DNA from: Deltaproteobacteria bacterium
GTDB lineage: Bacteria > Myxococcota > Kuafuiibacteriia > Kuafuiibacteriales > Kuafuiibacteriaceae
Length of the DNA stretch: 64,000 nt
Direction of reading: 5' to 3'
NCBI GenBank assembly: GCA_016703535.1
Contig: JADJBV010000001.1
Coordinates: 2,470,001-2,534,000, forward strand
Part shown: positions 17,265 to 25,602 of the stretch, piece after piece
Layout of the letters: each line of letters starts with the position of its first letter
Position numbering within the stretch: the first letter of the stretch is position 1
Notes under the pieces: model-generated
Told to the model about the DNA's origin: nothing
The model's database searches: none
The model's input: the letters and a program-made list of their open reading frames with translations, nothing else
Position numbers and translations under genes: made by a program

Positions 17265-17672
17265 TCAGGTGGTCGGCTTGACGGCCTGGGCCAAGGCGGT
17301 GATCGCGTCGGCCAAGCGGGTCATGTCGTCCAGGTTCTTGGAGGTCCACTGGAAGGGTTCGGTCCCGGGAAGGTGTAGGACCTGGACCCGGTACCAGCCG
17401 CCCGACTCATCGAGGGCCACGCTCTGCACCCGCGGAAAGCGGATCACCGCGTTGCCGACGCCGTTGCTGCAGACGAACTTCACGGTCAACATCTCGGCGC
17501 TCAACTCGGGTTCGGTCACGCAACCTTGGACGGTGTTGGCCAAGATCAAGGCCCGGACTTCGGCGGCCGGATCGGAGATCCGCTCGGGCTGAGCGTGGTA
17601 CGGGACGGGGTGGATCGCGGCGGCACAGGCCATCAACAGGCTGGCCACGCTGAGAAGGATCGCGTGTTTCAT
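17265..17672 (-). CDS. Small lipoprotein of unknown function
   Basis: The 135-residue protein begins with a signal (MKHAILLSVASLLMACAAA) with a possible lipobox at LMAC, so it is probably lipidated at Cys16. The mature part has two further Cys residues (GCVTE and FVCSNG), which could form a disulfide, followed by a short beta-rich stretch ending in a helix (DDMTRLADAITALAQAV). I do not recognise the family. It is convergent with hldC and 78 bases downstream of the SDR gene on the same strand. There is no clue to its role beyond envelope location. Confidence 0.6.
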   Translation of the reverse strand: MKHAILLSVASLLMACAAAIHPVPYHAQPERISDPAAEVRALILANTVQGCVTEPELSAEMLTVKFVCSNGVGNAVIRFPRVQSVALDESGGWYRVQVLHLPGTEPFQWTSKNLDDMTRLADAITALAQAVKPTT

Positions 17673-17750
17673 GGCCGGGTCCCTTAGGCATCGAGCCCGG
17701 GCTTGTCGATGATTGTCTTGGGCGTGGTGGCGCGCACAGCCGGCGGCGTC

Positions 17751-18593
17751 TCAGAGGCCACACAACTTGGCGGATTCGGTCCAGAGGCGTTCTTGAGCCG
17801 TCTGATCCCGCGATCGCCCGGACGAACGGGACAACTTCGACCGAGCATAATAGCCGCCACTTTGGCCTTCGACCTCGGGTGCGGTCGCCAAGAAGATCGA
17901 GGTCTGGGCGCCCTTCTCGGAGCTCAACATGAAGGGCTGGGCCAAGCCGACCAGGAACTTGAAGATCCCAGGGTCGTTTTTTCCGAAGCCCGAGGCGATC
18001 ACGCCCGGGTGCAGGCAATTGGCGGTGACCTTCTTGCCCTCCAGGCGCCGGGCCAAGGCGTAGGTGAACATCACGTTCATCAACTTGCTGTTGGCGTAGG
18101 ACTTCCAGCCCGACCAGCCACGCTCCAGCTGGAGATCCTCGAAGTTCAGGTTGCCGCCTTTGTGGGCATCGGAGGCGACGTTGACGATCCGCCCAGACCC
18201 ACTCCGCTCCAGGAGGGGCAGGAGCAAGTGGGTCAACAAGAAGTAGCTGAGGTGATTGACCCCAAAGGTGGTCTCGTAGCCGTCTTTGGTGAGGGTGCGG
18301 GTCTGGTTGATGGCCCCGGCGTTGTTGACCAAGACGTGGAGGGCGCCGAACTGGGCTTCCACGTCGGCGGCCAACTTCCGGATCAAGCTCATGGAGGCCA
18401 GGTCCGAGAGCAAGAGGTGGATCGGCCCCGCCCCCGCACCCGCCAGCGCCTCGACCTGGGCCCTCGCCTGCCCACCCTTGACCCCGTCCCGTCCGACCAT
18501 CACCACCGTGGCCCCGGCTTTGGCTAGCCCCACCGCGGTGTACAGGCCAATTCCCGAGGTCGCCCCGGTGACCAGGCAAACTTTCCCCTGCAT
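17751..18593 (-). CDS. Short-chain dehydrogenase/reductase (retinol dehydrogenase-like)
   Basis: This is a classical SDR of about 280 residues. The cofactor motif GATSGIG is at residues 10-16, followed by VNNAG, a NHLSYFLL segment, the catalytic Ser region (IVNVASDAH) and the catalytic Y-x3-K as YANSK. The Arg in the second strand (VMVGRD) suggests NADP(H). The layout with NHLxxFLLT and CLHPGVI resembles the retinol dehydrogenase/WW-oxidoreductase-like branch, whose bacterial substrates are mostly unknown. The ATG at 18593 is preferred because it starts directly at MQGKVCLVTG; a GTG at 18611 would add six residues. It is divergent from the Ser/Thr kinase gene. Confidence 0.85.
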   Translation of the reverse strand: MQGKVCLVTGATSGIGLYTAVGLAKAGATVVMVGRDGVKGGQARAQVEALAGAGAGPIHLLLSDLASMSLIRKLAADVEAQFGALHVLVNNAGAINQTRTLTKDGYETTFGVNHLSYFLLTHLLLPLLERSGSGRIVNVASDAHKGGNLNFEDLQLERGWSGWKSYANSKLMNVMFTYALARRLEGKKVTANCLHPGVIASGFGKNDPGIFKFLVGLAQPFMLSSEKGAQTSIFLATAPEVEGQSGGYYARSKLSRSSGRSRDQTAQERLWTESAKLCGL

Positions 18594-18667
18594 GGCCGGA
18601 GAGCCTGGCACGAGCCCCGGCCGGTCGCTACGGGTCGGGGCCGGGTTCTGGTAACATCCAGGGCCCC

Positions 18668-20344
18668 TTGACCGAGTCGGTCTTCCCCAAACCCTTCGGG
18701 GCCTACGTCTTGCTCAAGTCCCTGGGCGTGGGCGGCACGGGCGACGTGTCCCTGTCTCGCCCGAGTGATCCCAAGCGCGGCGTGCCCTCGCCGGTGGTGA
18801 TCAAACGCCTCCACGGCCAACTTGCGACCCAAGGTGACTTCGTGAAGCGCTTCCGCCACGAGGCTGAGCTGGCGGTGGCGGTCGACTCCCGCCACGTGGC
18901 CAAGGTCTACGACGTAGGCCGGGTTGGCGACACCTTCTACCTGGCGATGGAGTACCTGCCCGGCTGGACCTTGGCCCGGCTCATCTCCGACATGAAGGAA
19001 GCCGGTCACCGGGCTTCTTTGGCGTCGGCCTTGGACATCATCGACGGCGCTTTGGCGGGCCTCGAGGCCTTACACGACGCGACCCACCCGGCCACCGGCC
19101 AGGCCTTGGGGGTGGTCCACCGGGACATCGCGCCCAAAAACATCATGGTCGGCGAAGACGGCGTCACTCGCCTGATCGATCTCGGCCTGGGCAAGTCCAA
19201 CCTCCAAGACTGGCGGACCTCGACCGGGATGGTGATGGGCACCCCCGGGTACATGGCGCCCGAACAAGTGGCGGCCGAACAGGTCGATCGCCGGGTCGAT
19301 CTCTACGCGATGGGGATCGTGTTGTGGGAGCTGTTGACCTTGGAGCGCTTCATCAAGAAGGCGCCGATCCCGGTGATGTTACGGGCCCAGGTCGATCCCA
19401 AGTGGTCGCCGGCCTCGGCCTTTCGGAATGACGTGCCGCCGACCCTCGACGCGGTGATCAAAAAGGCGCTTTCCTTGGAGACCGCTGATCGCTTCCAGAC
19501 CGCCGCCGAGTTCCGGGCGGCCCTTTCGGCTTCGGTCAGCAAACAGAAGCGGGAGGAGCCCCTGGCCACGCTGGTGGGCGAGATGTTGTGGGGTGAGCTC
19601 GGCCAATCCAAGACGGAGATCACCAAGTTGTTGTCGGTGGCGACCCCACCGCCCGCAGTGGAGGTCTCGAACCACGAGGTCGAGGTGTTCGCGGCCCGGA
19701 CCGGGGTTCGGCCGATGATCGCCGGGCCCTTCGATCCTTCGGAAGCGGCCCGGGGCTATCCGCACGAGCTGGCGCCGTTGCCCGCGGGGATGGCCACGCC
19801 GATGCCTTCGGCGTCGTTGGTGGCCCCGGCTCGGGGGGTGCCCGTCAAAGCGGTGGTCGGCTTGATGGCGATGATGTTGGGCCTGGGCATCGGAGTGGGC
19901 GGCCTGCTCCTCAACCGAGATCGGGTGGCCGATGCGCCGTTGCGGACGGTGGTGGTGCCGACCCCCGCGGTGGCCGTGCCGGCGCCAACCCCGGCCGCCG
20001 CGGCGGCCCCGGCCGAACCCACCGTGGTCCCGGGGGCCGTCGCCGCCACCCCGCCGCCGACGCCCGCCAATGAAGCGCCCCGGGCCCGCAAAGAGGCCCC
20101 CAAAGACAACCCGCCCCCCAAGGCGCCCGCCGAACGGGCGGCGCCGGTCGACCAAAACCAGCGCCTGCAGGAGCTGTTGGCCAAGGTCCGCAAAGTGAAA
20201 GCCAGCTTGCCGAGCGGCGATCCCCAAGCGACCGAAGCGACCAAGCTGATCGGCGACCTCTCCCGGGAGATGGCCAAGGGCGACGTCTCGAAGGACACCT
20301 TGGCCGAGCTCGAAGCGAGAGCCGCCCGGCTCGAGGCCCCATGA
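18668..20344 (+). CDS. Hanks-type Ser/Thr protein kinase with membrane anchor
   Basis: The 558-residue protein has a cytoplasmic kinase domain at about 8-290: Gly loop GVGGTGDV (20-27), VIKRL with the ATP-anchoring Lys46, catalytic HRDIAPKN (151-158), metal-binding DLG (171-173, in place of DFG) and GTPGYMAPE (191-199). The catalytic residues are intact, so it should be active. One membrane helix lies near 394-415. A Pro/Ala-rich linker and a charged helical end follow, predicted outside the membrane, with no PASTA or other recognised sensor. The start is a TTG at 18668. Its stop overlaps the next gene (ATGA), a PEGA-domain protein, suggesting a functional pair. Kinases of this kind are abundant in Myxococcota. 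Confidence 0.9.
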   Translation: MTESVFPKPFGAYVLLKSLGVGGTGDVSLSRPSDPKRGVPSPVVIKRLHGQLATQGDFVKRFRHEAELAVAVDSRHVAKVYDVGRVGDTFYLAMEYLPGWTLARLISDMKEAGHRASLASALDIIDGALAGLEALHDATHPATGQALGVVHRDIAPKNIMVGEDGVTRLIDLGLGKSNLQDWRTSTGMVMGTPGYMAPEQVAAEQVDRRVDLYAMGIVLWELLTLERFIKKAPIPVMLRAQVDPKWSPASAFRNDVPPTLDAVIKKALSLETADRFQTAAEFRAALSASVSKQKREEPLATLVGEMLWGELGQSKTEITKLLSVATPPPAVEVSNHEVEVFAARTGVRPMIAGPFDPSEAARGYPHELAPLPAGMATPMPSASLVAPARGVPVKAVVGLMAMMLGLGIGVGGLLLNRDRVADAPLRTVVVPTPAVAVPAPTPAAAAAPAEPTVVPGAVAATPPPTPANEAPRARKEAPKDNPPPKAPAERAAPVDQNQRLQELLAKVRKVKASLPSGDPQATEATKLIGDLSREMAKGDVSKDTLAELEARAARLEAP

Positions 20345-21180
20345 TCGTCCCGTGTTTGTTGATGGGCCTCGCCGCCAACCCAGAGGTCCCCATCGAAAAA
20401 TTGGCGATCTTGCCGGCGGTGGTCCCAGGTCCCTATGGCCAAGCCAACCTCGAGGCCCTGCACGCGAGCCTCAGTGAAGCCGCGGCGCTCCGGATCGGCT
20501 TGACGGTAGCCTCCTACAACGAGATCCAGGTCGACGGCGCCGAAACCATCGCCGCCGCCATCCGCACCTGCGGCTCGGATCCCAACTGCGCGGCCCGGGC
20601 CCTGCGGCTCAGCGGTTATCAGCTTGGCCTGCAGGTGATCACCAACTTCGCCTTGGATCCGCCGCTGGTCACGGTGGCGTTGATCGACGTGGCCGCCGGC
20701 AACAACACCGGTGAGGTGGTGGTCGAGCTCTCCACGGGCGAGCCGATCGGTGAGCGGGTCGCCAAAGAGGCGTCCATCCTGCTCGATCAGACCCGTCATC
20801 GCCGGGGTGGTCGGGTGGTGGTCGAGGTGACGCCCCAAGACAGCACGGTGGTCTTGGCCGGCGCCCGCCCCACCCCGGGCACGCGCCACGACTACACGCT
20901 TTTGCCCGGCCGTTATCGGCTCCAGGTGCTGCACGACGGTTACGTCAGCGACACCAGGGAGCTGGAGGTGGTGGCCGGCCAATCCCAAGCGGTGGCGGTG
21001 CAGCTGTCCCCGGTGGTCCTCGAAGAGGCGAGGCTCGTCGACTCGCCTTGGTTTTGGGGCGCGTTGGGGGTGGTGGTGGTCGGCGCCGCCACGGCTACGG
21101 TTTTGGTGGTGACCCACGAGCCGACCTCGAGTTGCCTCTGCATCGGCGCGGCCGGCGGCCCTTGTGGGGGCTGTCCCTGA
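20341..21180 (+). CDS. PEGA-domain-like envelope protein
   Basis: The 279-residue protein has a weak N-terminal signal (MIVPCLLMGLAAN). An N-terminal part of about 150 residues (VPIEKLAILPAVV... IRTCGSDPNCAARAL) resembles exported proteins that precede PEGA domains. A PEGA-like beta domain follows at about 160-225 (GRVVVEVTPQDSTVVLAG... LLPGRYRLQVLHDGYVSDTRELEV). A membrane helix near 235-258 is followed by a Cys-rich tail (five Cys within about 20 residues). It overlaps the kinase gene by four bases, so the two are probably made together. PEGA domains are thought to bind surface components. The role is inferred only from the neighbour. Confidence 0.65.
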   Translation: MIVPCLLMGLAANPEVPIEKLAILPAVVPGPYGQANLEALHASLSEAAALRIGLTVASYNEIQVDGAETIAAAIRTCGSDPNCAARALRLSGYQLGLQVITNFALDPPLVTVALIDVAAGNNTGEVVVELSTGEPIGERVAKEASILLDQTRHRRGGRVVVEVTPQDSTVVLAGARPTPGTRHDYTLLPGRYRLQVLHDGYVSDTRELEVVAGQSQAVAVQLSPVVLEEARLVDSPWFWGALGVVVVGAATATVLVVTHEPTSSCLCIGAAGGPCGGCP

Positions 21181-21192
21181 ACCCGGGCGGCG

Positions 21193-22074
21193 TCAACGAC
21201 AAGCCCAGATCACGCCAGCCACGATCACCACCGCCGCCACGGCTGTCCGCAGCGACGGGGCGTCTCCCAAAAACACGACCGCCCCCAAGGCCCCCACCAG
21301 GGGCTGGAGCCCGATGTAGGTGGCCACCAAAGAGCTCGGCGCAAAACGCAGGGCGTAGGCGTTGAGGAAGTAGGTCGCGACCGTGGGCCCCAAGATGATG
21401 AAGCCCAAGGCCCACCAACCTTGGGACGGCACCTCGGCCCAAGGCACCGCCCACAAAGCCGGGCCGGTGAACGGCAAGGCCTCGAGGGCTCCAAAGAGGA
21501 AGATCCAGCCGATGGAGCCGATCGGCCCGAGGCGCGCGATCGTCGGCCGGGCCAAGACCAGATAGAGGGCGTAGCTGGTGGTGTTGGAGAGGATCAGCAG
21601 GTTGCCCAAGGTCCGATCGCTCCGGAGCTCGAAGCGTTCGGCGCCGACCAAGATCCAGACGCCCAAGCAGGCGACCAAGATGCCCAGGCGCCGAGACCAA
21701 GGCGGCGACTCTCGGCCCAGGGCCATGCCGACCAACAAGGTGATCACCGGGATCAGGGCGGTCAGGACGACGGCGTTGACCGCACCGGCCCGCTTGAGGC
21801 CCTCGGCGTAGAGGATCTGGTTGAGCGAGATCCCCAAAAAGGCCAGGCCCGCCAGCGGCAACAGATCCTGGCGAGTGGGCCGGGGCGCCCGCACCAAACC
21901 TGCGAGGCCGAGCAAGATCGGGGCGCCGACCAAGGTGCGCACCCCGACCAAGGCCGCCGGGCTCAGGTAGGCCATGGCGTATTTGCCGACCACCGGCCAC
22001 AGACCGAACAAGACTTGAACGACGATCAGGGCCGCGTGGACCGAACGAGGCGCCGGACCTTTTGGGTCGCTCAC
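21193..22074 (-). CDS. EamA/DMT-family transporter
   Basis: The 293-residue protein has about ten hydrophobic helices in two repeated halves, the layout of EamA (drug/metabolite transporter) exporters in the inner membrane. Family-like features are LFGLWPVVGKYAM in the first helix, RTLVGAPILLGL, GISLNQILYAEGLKRAGAVNAVVL and, in the second half, AYALRFAPSSLVATYIGLQPLVGALGAVVFLGD. The GTG at 22074 overlaps the lipase stop (GTGA); a longer upstream frame overlaps the lipase and is an artefact. The substrate is unknown; relatives export amino acids or small metabolites. Confidence 0.87.
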   Translation of the reverse strand: MSDPKGPAPRSVHAALIVVQVLFGLWPVVGKYAMAYLSPAALVGVRTLVGAPILLGLAGLVRAPRPTRQDLLPLAGLAFLGISLNQILYAEGLKRAGAVNAVVLTALIPVITLLVGMALGRESPPWSRRLGILVACLGVWILVGAERFELRSDRTLGNLLILSNTTSYALYLVLARPTIARLGPIGSIGWIFLFGALEALPFTGPALWAVPWAEVPSQGWWALGFIILGPTVATYFLNAYALRFAPSSLVATYIGLQPLVGALGAVVFLGDAPSLRTAVAAVVIVAGVIWACR

Positions 22075-22919
22075 GGAGGGCTCGGGTAGCCCAAGACCCG
22101 GAGCAGGTGCGGATACACGATCGGGTGTTCGAGGAGGCCGTTCGTGCCCGCGTGATCGACGCCGTCGACCTCGATGTTTTCGGCGGGATCGAAGTGGCAG
22201 GTCTCGAGATCGGCGGTGTCGTCGGAGCGAGAGCAGATCGAAACCCAGTGCACCGGCCCGAGATCGATCGGCTCCAGGTTGAGATCGGTGAGGTAGGGGT
22301 TGGTCGGGCAGAGTTCCTGCCAAACACAAACCGGCAGTGGGTTGAGGCAAGCGCTGCGGTTGCCGTGGTGCAGGCCCCCCAAGGTCACGTAGGTGCTGAC
22401 CTGGGCCAAGCCGCCCAGGCGTTCGAGGAAATAACGGGAGGACAAGGTGCCCATGCTGTGGGCGACCAGATCCACCCGGCGGGCTCCGGTTTCGGTCAAG
22501 ATCTCGGCGATCCGCTGGCCCAAGAAGGCGGCGTTGTCCACGTTGCAGCCCCAACGCGGGCTCGGATAGTCCAACGCGTAGAGCCGATCCGCCGACCAAC
22601 CGTCCGCCACCAACCGGGCCTTCAGCACCTCGAACTCGGCGCTGCTGCCGCCGATCCCGTGCACAAAAACCACCGGCTCTCGCTCGACGCCGGCGTCGGG
22701 GTTCGAAAGGCCGAGATCGATCGGCTCGGCGTCGGTGGCGACCGCGTCCAGGATCGCCGCGTCGATCCCTACCCCCACGTCGGGCGGCGCCAGGCCCAGG
22801 TCGATCCCGATCCCCGAGTCCGAGGTGGCGTCGAGGCCAAAGCCACCGTCGGGCACCAGCGGGCCCGCGGCTTCACCACACGCCCAGAGGGAGGCACAGA
22901 GGAGGCACAAGCGGCGCAC
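22071..22919 (-). CDS. Secreted alpha/beta hydrolase, lipase-like
   Basis: This protein of about 280 residues has a signal sequence (VRRLCLLCASLWACGEA), probably a lipoprotein, then an Asp/Gly-rich linker (DLGLAPPDVGVGID type). The catalytic part shows VFVHGIGGSS (oxyanion region), the nucleophile motif AHSMG, and late Asp and His candidates (VDGVDHAG). This fits bacterial triacylglycerol lipases of the LipA/EstA type that act on lipids outside the cell. Several Cys (GCNVD, SACLN, PVCVW, ELCPT, SICSR, ETCH) could form disulfides. The GTG 22919 start gives a clean signal peptide; a TTG at 22955 would add 12 residues. It is translationally coupled to the EamA gene. Confidence 0.8.
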   Translation of the reverse strand: MRRLCLLCASLWACGEAAGPLVPDGGFGLDATSDSGIGIDLGLAPPDVGVGIDAAILDAVATDAEPIDLGLSNPDAGVEREPVVFVHGIGGSSAEFEVLKARLVADGWSADRLYALDYPSPRWGCNVDNAAFLGQRIAEILTETGARRVDLVAHSMGTLSSRYFLERLGGLAQVSTYVTLGGLHHGNRSACLNPLPVCVWQELCPTNPYLTDLNLEPIDLGPVHWVSICSRSDDTADLETCHFDPAENIEVDGVDHAGTNGLLEHPIVYPHLLRVLGYPSPP

Positions 22920-22973
22920 CGGGGAGGAGATAGGCCGTCCGACCTGCTTGCTCAACCGCCGTTCGGCGGGGCC

Positions 22974-23015
22974 AAAAACACGAAGGCCCCGGGGACCTTG
23001 CGATCACCGGGGCCT
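22974..23015 (-). terminator. Intrinsic terminator after the tRNA cluster
   Basis: On the minus strand, just after tRNA-Lys, a perfect 9-base stem (AGGCCCCGG with CCGGGGCCT, at 22984-22992 and 23007-23015) is followed by TCGTGTTTTT. This is the classic form of a rho-independent terminator and should end the tRNA transcript. Confidence 0.75.
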
Positions 23016-23018
23016 CTT

Positions 23019-23091
23019 TGAGGGTGGAGGGCTTCGAACCCCCGACCTATGGATTAAGAGTCCATTGCTCTACCAATTGAGCTACACCCCC
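23019..23091 (-). tRNA. tRNA-Lys (anticodon CTT)
   Basis: The minus strand folds as a 73-base tRNA. The acceptor stem is GGGGGTG with CACCCTC (one G-T pair) and the discriminator is A. The D-arm is AGCTC...GAGC, and the anticodon stem ATGGA/TCCAT holds the loop CTCTTAA (anticodon CTT, reading AAG). The T-arm is GGGGGTTCGAAGCCCTC. No CCA is encoded. It is the last tRNA of the cluster. Confidence 0.96.
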
Positions 23092-23153
23092 GAACGAAAG
23101 CGTGCCGCTTGTAGACGAACGCTCCGGGACTTTCAACGACTTTTCTTACTGAG

Positions 23154-23227
23154 GGTGACCAACGGGGCTTGAACCCGCGACCTATGGAGCCACAGTCCAT
23201 CGCTCTACCAACTGAGCTATGGCCACC
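23154..23227 (-). tRNA. tRNA-His (anticodon GTG)
   Basis: The minus strand has acceptor GTGGCCA with TGGTCAC, an extra 5' G (the -1 G) opposite discriminator C, as expected for tRNA-His. The anticodon stem ATGGA/TCCAT holds the loop CTGTGGC (anticodon GTG). The T-arm is GCGGGTTCAAGCCCCGT. CCA is not encoded. Confidence 0.96.
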
Positions 23228-23302
23228 GACGTACGGGAACTGGTCCTAAACTACCTGCCAGCGATCGTCGAGCAGGTTTTTTGTTCACCGGTCGATCCGG
23301 TA

Positions 23303-23376
23303 CGCGCCAGAGAGGAATCGAACCCCTGACCGTCGGCTTAGAAGGCCGCTGCTCTATCCTTCTGAGCTACTGGCGC
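23303..23376 (-). tRNA. tRNA-Arg (anticodon TCT)
   Basis: The minus strand has acceptor GCGCCAG with CTGGCGC and discriminator G. The anticodon arm has loop CTTCTAA (anticodon TCT, reading AGA) on stem GCGGC/GCCGA, whose outermost pair is a G-A mismatch. The T-arm is AGGGGTTCGATTCCTCT. CCA is not encoded. Confidence 0.95.
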
Positions 23377-23400
23377 TCGATTCGCTCTCTTATGTTCGAA

Positions 23401-23476
<76 letters not shown>

Positions 23477-23531
23477 TGAAAAACCCGTCCTTCGTGCGAG
23501 CCACGGATGGTGGGGCCAGACCGTCCACACT

Positions 23532-24121
23532 TCAAGCAAAAAAGTGGGCTTTGAGCGTCGGCAACAGGGCCAAGAGGGCCTTCCCGCGGTGGGAGAGCCG
23601 GTTCTTCGCCTCGACCGGGAGCTCGGCCATGGTCCGCTGGTGGTCCGGGCCGACCAAAAACACCGGGTCGTAGCCGAAGCCGCCGTCCCCTCGGGGCCCT
23701 TGGCCGATGCGGCCCTCGACCTTGCCCTCCACCACCACGGGCTTGGCGCCGGGCACGACCCAGGCCAAGGCGCAGACGAAACGAGCGGTCCGTTGTTCCT
23801 CGGGCACGCCGCCAGCGCCTTCAACAACTTCGCGCTGCGATCGGCGTCGCTCCCTTCGGCGTAGCGGGCCGAGTGGACCCCGGGGGCGCCGCCGAGGGCG
23901 TCGACCACCAGGCCCGAGTCGTCGGCCAAGGCCGGCACGCCCAACACCTGGGACGCGTATTCGGCCTTGAGGATCGCGTTGTCGGCGAAGGTGGCGCCGG
24001 TCTCCTCGGGCATCACCAAATCTGGATGGTCCCGGAGGGTCTCGACCTGCACCCCCGGCAAGGCGGCCTGGATCTCCTTGGCCTTGCCCAGGTTGGAGGT
24101 GGCCAAGACCAAACGTTTCAC
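23532..24121 (-). pseudogene. rdgB: dITP/XTP pyrophosphatase (RdgB/HAM1) split by a frameshift
   Basis: RdgB cleaves dITP, ITP and XTP and so keeps them out of DNA. The first part (GTG 24121) reads LVLATSNLGKAKEIQAAL, EETGATFADNAILKAEY, VPALADDSGLVVDALGG and SARYAEG, then loses the family sequence near 23808. The rest continues in another frame: PEEQRTARFVCALAWV, GRGDGGFGYDP-like GDGGFGYDPVFLV, and NRLSHRGKAL. One missing base, most simply a G in GCTGGCGGCGTGCCC near 23808-23815, restores a full HAM1 protein of about 196 residues. The start overlaps the rph stop (GTGA). It may be a sequencing or assembly error, since both halves are otherwise well conserved. If real, the enzyme is lost or made from two pieces. 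Confidence 0.8.
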
Positions 24122-24849
24122 GCCTTGGGCTCCAAGGCCCGCTTTTGGTGTTCGACCAGGGCGCGGATCCCGGCGCCGCCCATCTCCAACATCCGATCGA
24201 GCTGCACCTTGGTGAAAGGCGCCTTTTCGGCGGTGCCTTGGATCTCGACGATCCCGCCGTCGCCGGTCATCACCAAGTTGAGATCGGTCTCGGCCTCTTG
24301 ATCCTCCGAGTACTCGAGATCGAGCCGCACCTCGTTGTCCAAGATGCCCAAGGACACCGCGGCCACGTGTTGCACGATCGGGCTCTTCACCAAAGCCCGG
24401 CTCTTCACCAAACGCTGCACCGCCAAGGCCATCGCCACCCAAGCGCCGGTGATCGCCGCGGTGCGGGTGCCGCCGTCGGCTTGGAGCACGTCGCAGTCCA
24501 AAGTTAGGGTGCGTTCCCCCAGCCGCTGCAGGTCCAAGCCGGTGCGCAAGGCCCGCCCGATCAGCCGGGAGATCTCGTGGGTCCGCCCGCCGATCTTGCC
24601 CTGGACCGACTCCCGTTGGTTCCGCTTGTCGGTGGCCCGGGGCAACATCGAGTATTCGGCGGTGACCCAACCCCGACCTTGATCCTTCATCCACGGGGGC
24701 ACCCGCTCCTCCAAGGTGGCGTTGCAGAGCACCTTGGTGTCGCCGAAGCAGGCGAGCACCGAACCCTCGGCCCACTTGGTGTAGCCGGTGATGAGCTCGA
24801 TGGGGCGTAGGGCGTCGGCGGCGCGAGTGCCGCTCCGGAGGCGAACCAT
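24118..24849 (-). CDS. rph: Ribonuclease PH
   Basis: RNase PH is a phosphorolytic 3'-5' exonuclease that trims tRNA precursors. The 243-residue length is usual. Family segments are RPIELITGYTKWAEGSVLACFGDTKVLCNATLEE, the substrate-binding ISRLIGRALR, the active-site region TLDCDVLQADGGTRTAAITGAW, and DLNLVMTGDGGIVEIQGTAE with the catalytic acids. The ATG follows the amidase stop by six bases and the stop overlaps rdgB (GTGA), the rph-rdgB pairing seen in many bacteria. A tRNA cluster directly downstream on the same strand fits its role in tRNA maturation. Confidence 0.96.
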   Translation of the reverse strand: MVRLRSGTRAADALRPIELITGYTKWAEGSVLACFGDTKVLCNATLEERVPPWMKDQGRGWVTAEYSMLPRATDKRNQRESVQGKIGGRTHEISRLIGRALRTGLDLQRLGERTLTLDCDVLQADGGTRTAAITGAWVAMALAVQRLVKSRALVKSPIVQHVAAVSLGILDNEVRLDLEYSEDQEAETDLNLVMTGDGGIVEIQGTAEKAPFTKVQLDRMLEMGGAGIRALVEHQKRALEPKA

Positions 24850-24855
24850 GGCGCC

Positions 24856-25602
24856 CTACCTCGCCCGGGGGCCGACCGCGCGCAAGTACTCGTAGACGCC
24901 CTTGGCGATCGCTTCACCCGCGGCGCCTTGGCCCTTGCCCGAGGCCAAGAAGGTGGCCTGCCCCGGGTTGGAGAGATAACCCAGCTCCACCAACACCGCC
25001 GGCATCTTGGCGCCCCGCAACACCTTAAAGGGCCCTTGGCGCAGGCCCCGGGAGGGCTTGAGCCCGCCGACCGCCCCGGCCCGATCTTGGACCTTCCGGG
25101 CCAACAAGGCCGCGTCTTGGTGGGCCGCCATCCGGCCGAGATCGTCCAGGATGCCGGCGAGGTCGCCCCCTTCCCCGCCGCCGCCGAAGCCCGCCCCTTC
25201 CGGGTCCACCTCTTCGTCTTCTTGATGGCTGAGGGCCAAGGTCGACTCGTCCGAGGCCTGGGCGGCCAAGATGTACGTCTCCAGGCCCCGACGTTCGGGC
25301 ACCGGCGCGTGGTTGGCGTGGATCGAGACGAAAGCGGCGGCGCCTTCACGGTTGGCCAGGTCGATGCGGGCGTCGAGGCTGACGTGTTCGTCGCCGGCCC
25401 GGGTCAAGATCACCTTAAAGCCCTTGGCCTCCAAGGCCCGTTTGGCGACCTCGGCCACCCCCAAAACGATGGTCTTTTCGTACACGCCGGCCCCGGACTT
25501 GGTGCCGGGCTTGTGCCCGCCGTGGCCGGGATCGAGCACCACGGTCTGGGCCACCGCGACCCCGGGGGCGAAGCACAAACAGAAGGCGAAGGCCCACCTC
25601 AC
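24856..25602 (-). CDS. N-acetylmuramoyl-L-alanine amidase (Amidase_3, AmiC-like)
   Basis: The 248-residue protein has a clean signal peptide (VRWAFAFCLCFAPGVAVAQ, cut after AVA) and an Amidase_3 domain. It shows LDPGHGGHKPGT with the first zinc ligand, a conserved Glu in YEKTIVLGVA, the SIHANHA zinc histidine, and the catalytic Glu in VLVELGYLSNP. It should remove peptide stems from peptidoglycan in the periplasm. Between the zinc histidines and the end lies a Glu/Gly-rich insert (near SHQEDEEVDPEG...GGGGEGGDLAG) that may act like the blocking helix of AmiA/B/C. It lacks an AMIN domain. The GTG at 25602 overlaps the polymerase stop (GTGA). Confidence 0.9.
   Translation of the reverse strand: MRWAFAFCLCFAPGVAVAQTVVLDPGHGGHKPGTKSGAGVYEKTIVLGVAEVAKRALEAKGFKVILTRAGDEHVSLDARIDLANREGAAAFVSIHANHAPVPERRGLETYILAAQASDESTLALSHQEDEEVDPEGAGFGGGGEGGDLAGILDDLGRMAAHQDAALLARKVQDRAGAVGGLKPSRGLRQGPFKVLRGAKMPAVLVELGYLSNPGQATFLASGKGQGAAGEAIAKGVYEYLRAVGPRAR

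Noticed and set aside
23800..23820. Programmed ribosomal frameshift in rdgB
   Set aside because: No slippery heptamer, stop codon or downstream structure typical of programmed shifting is visible at the junction, and RdgB is not known to use one.
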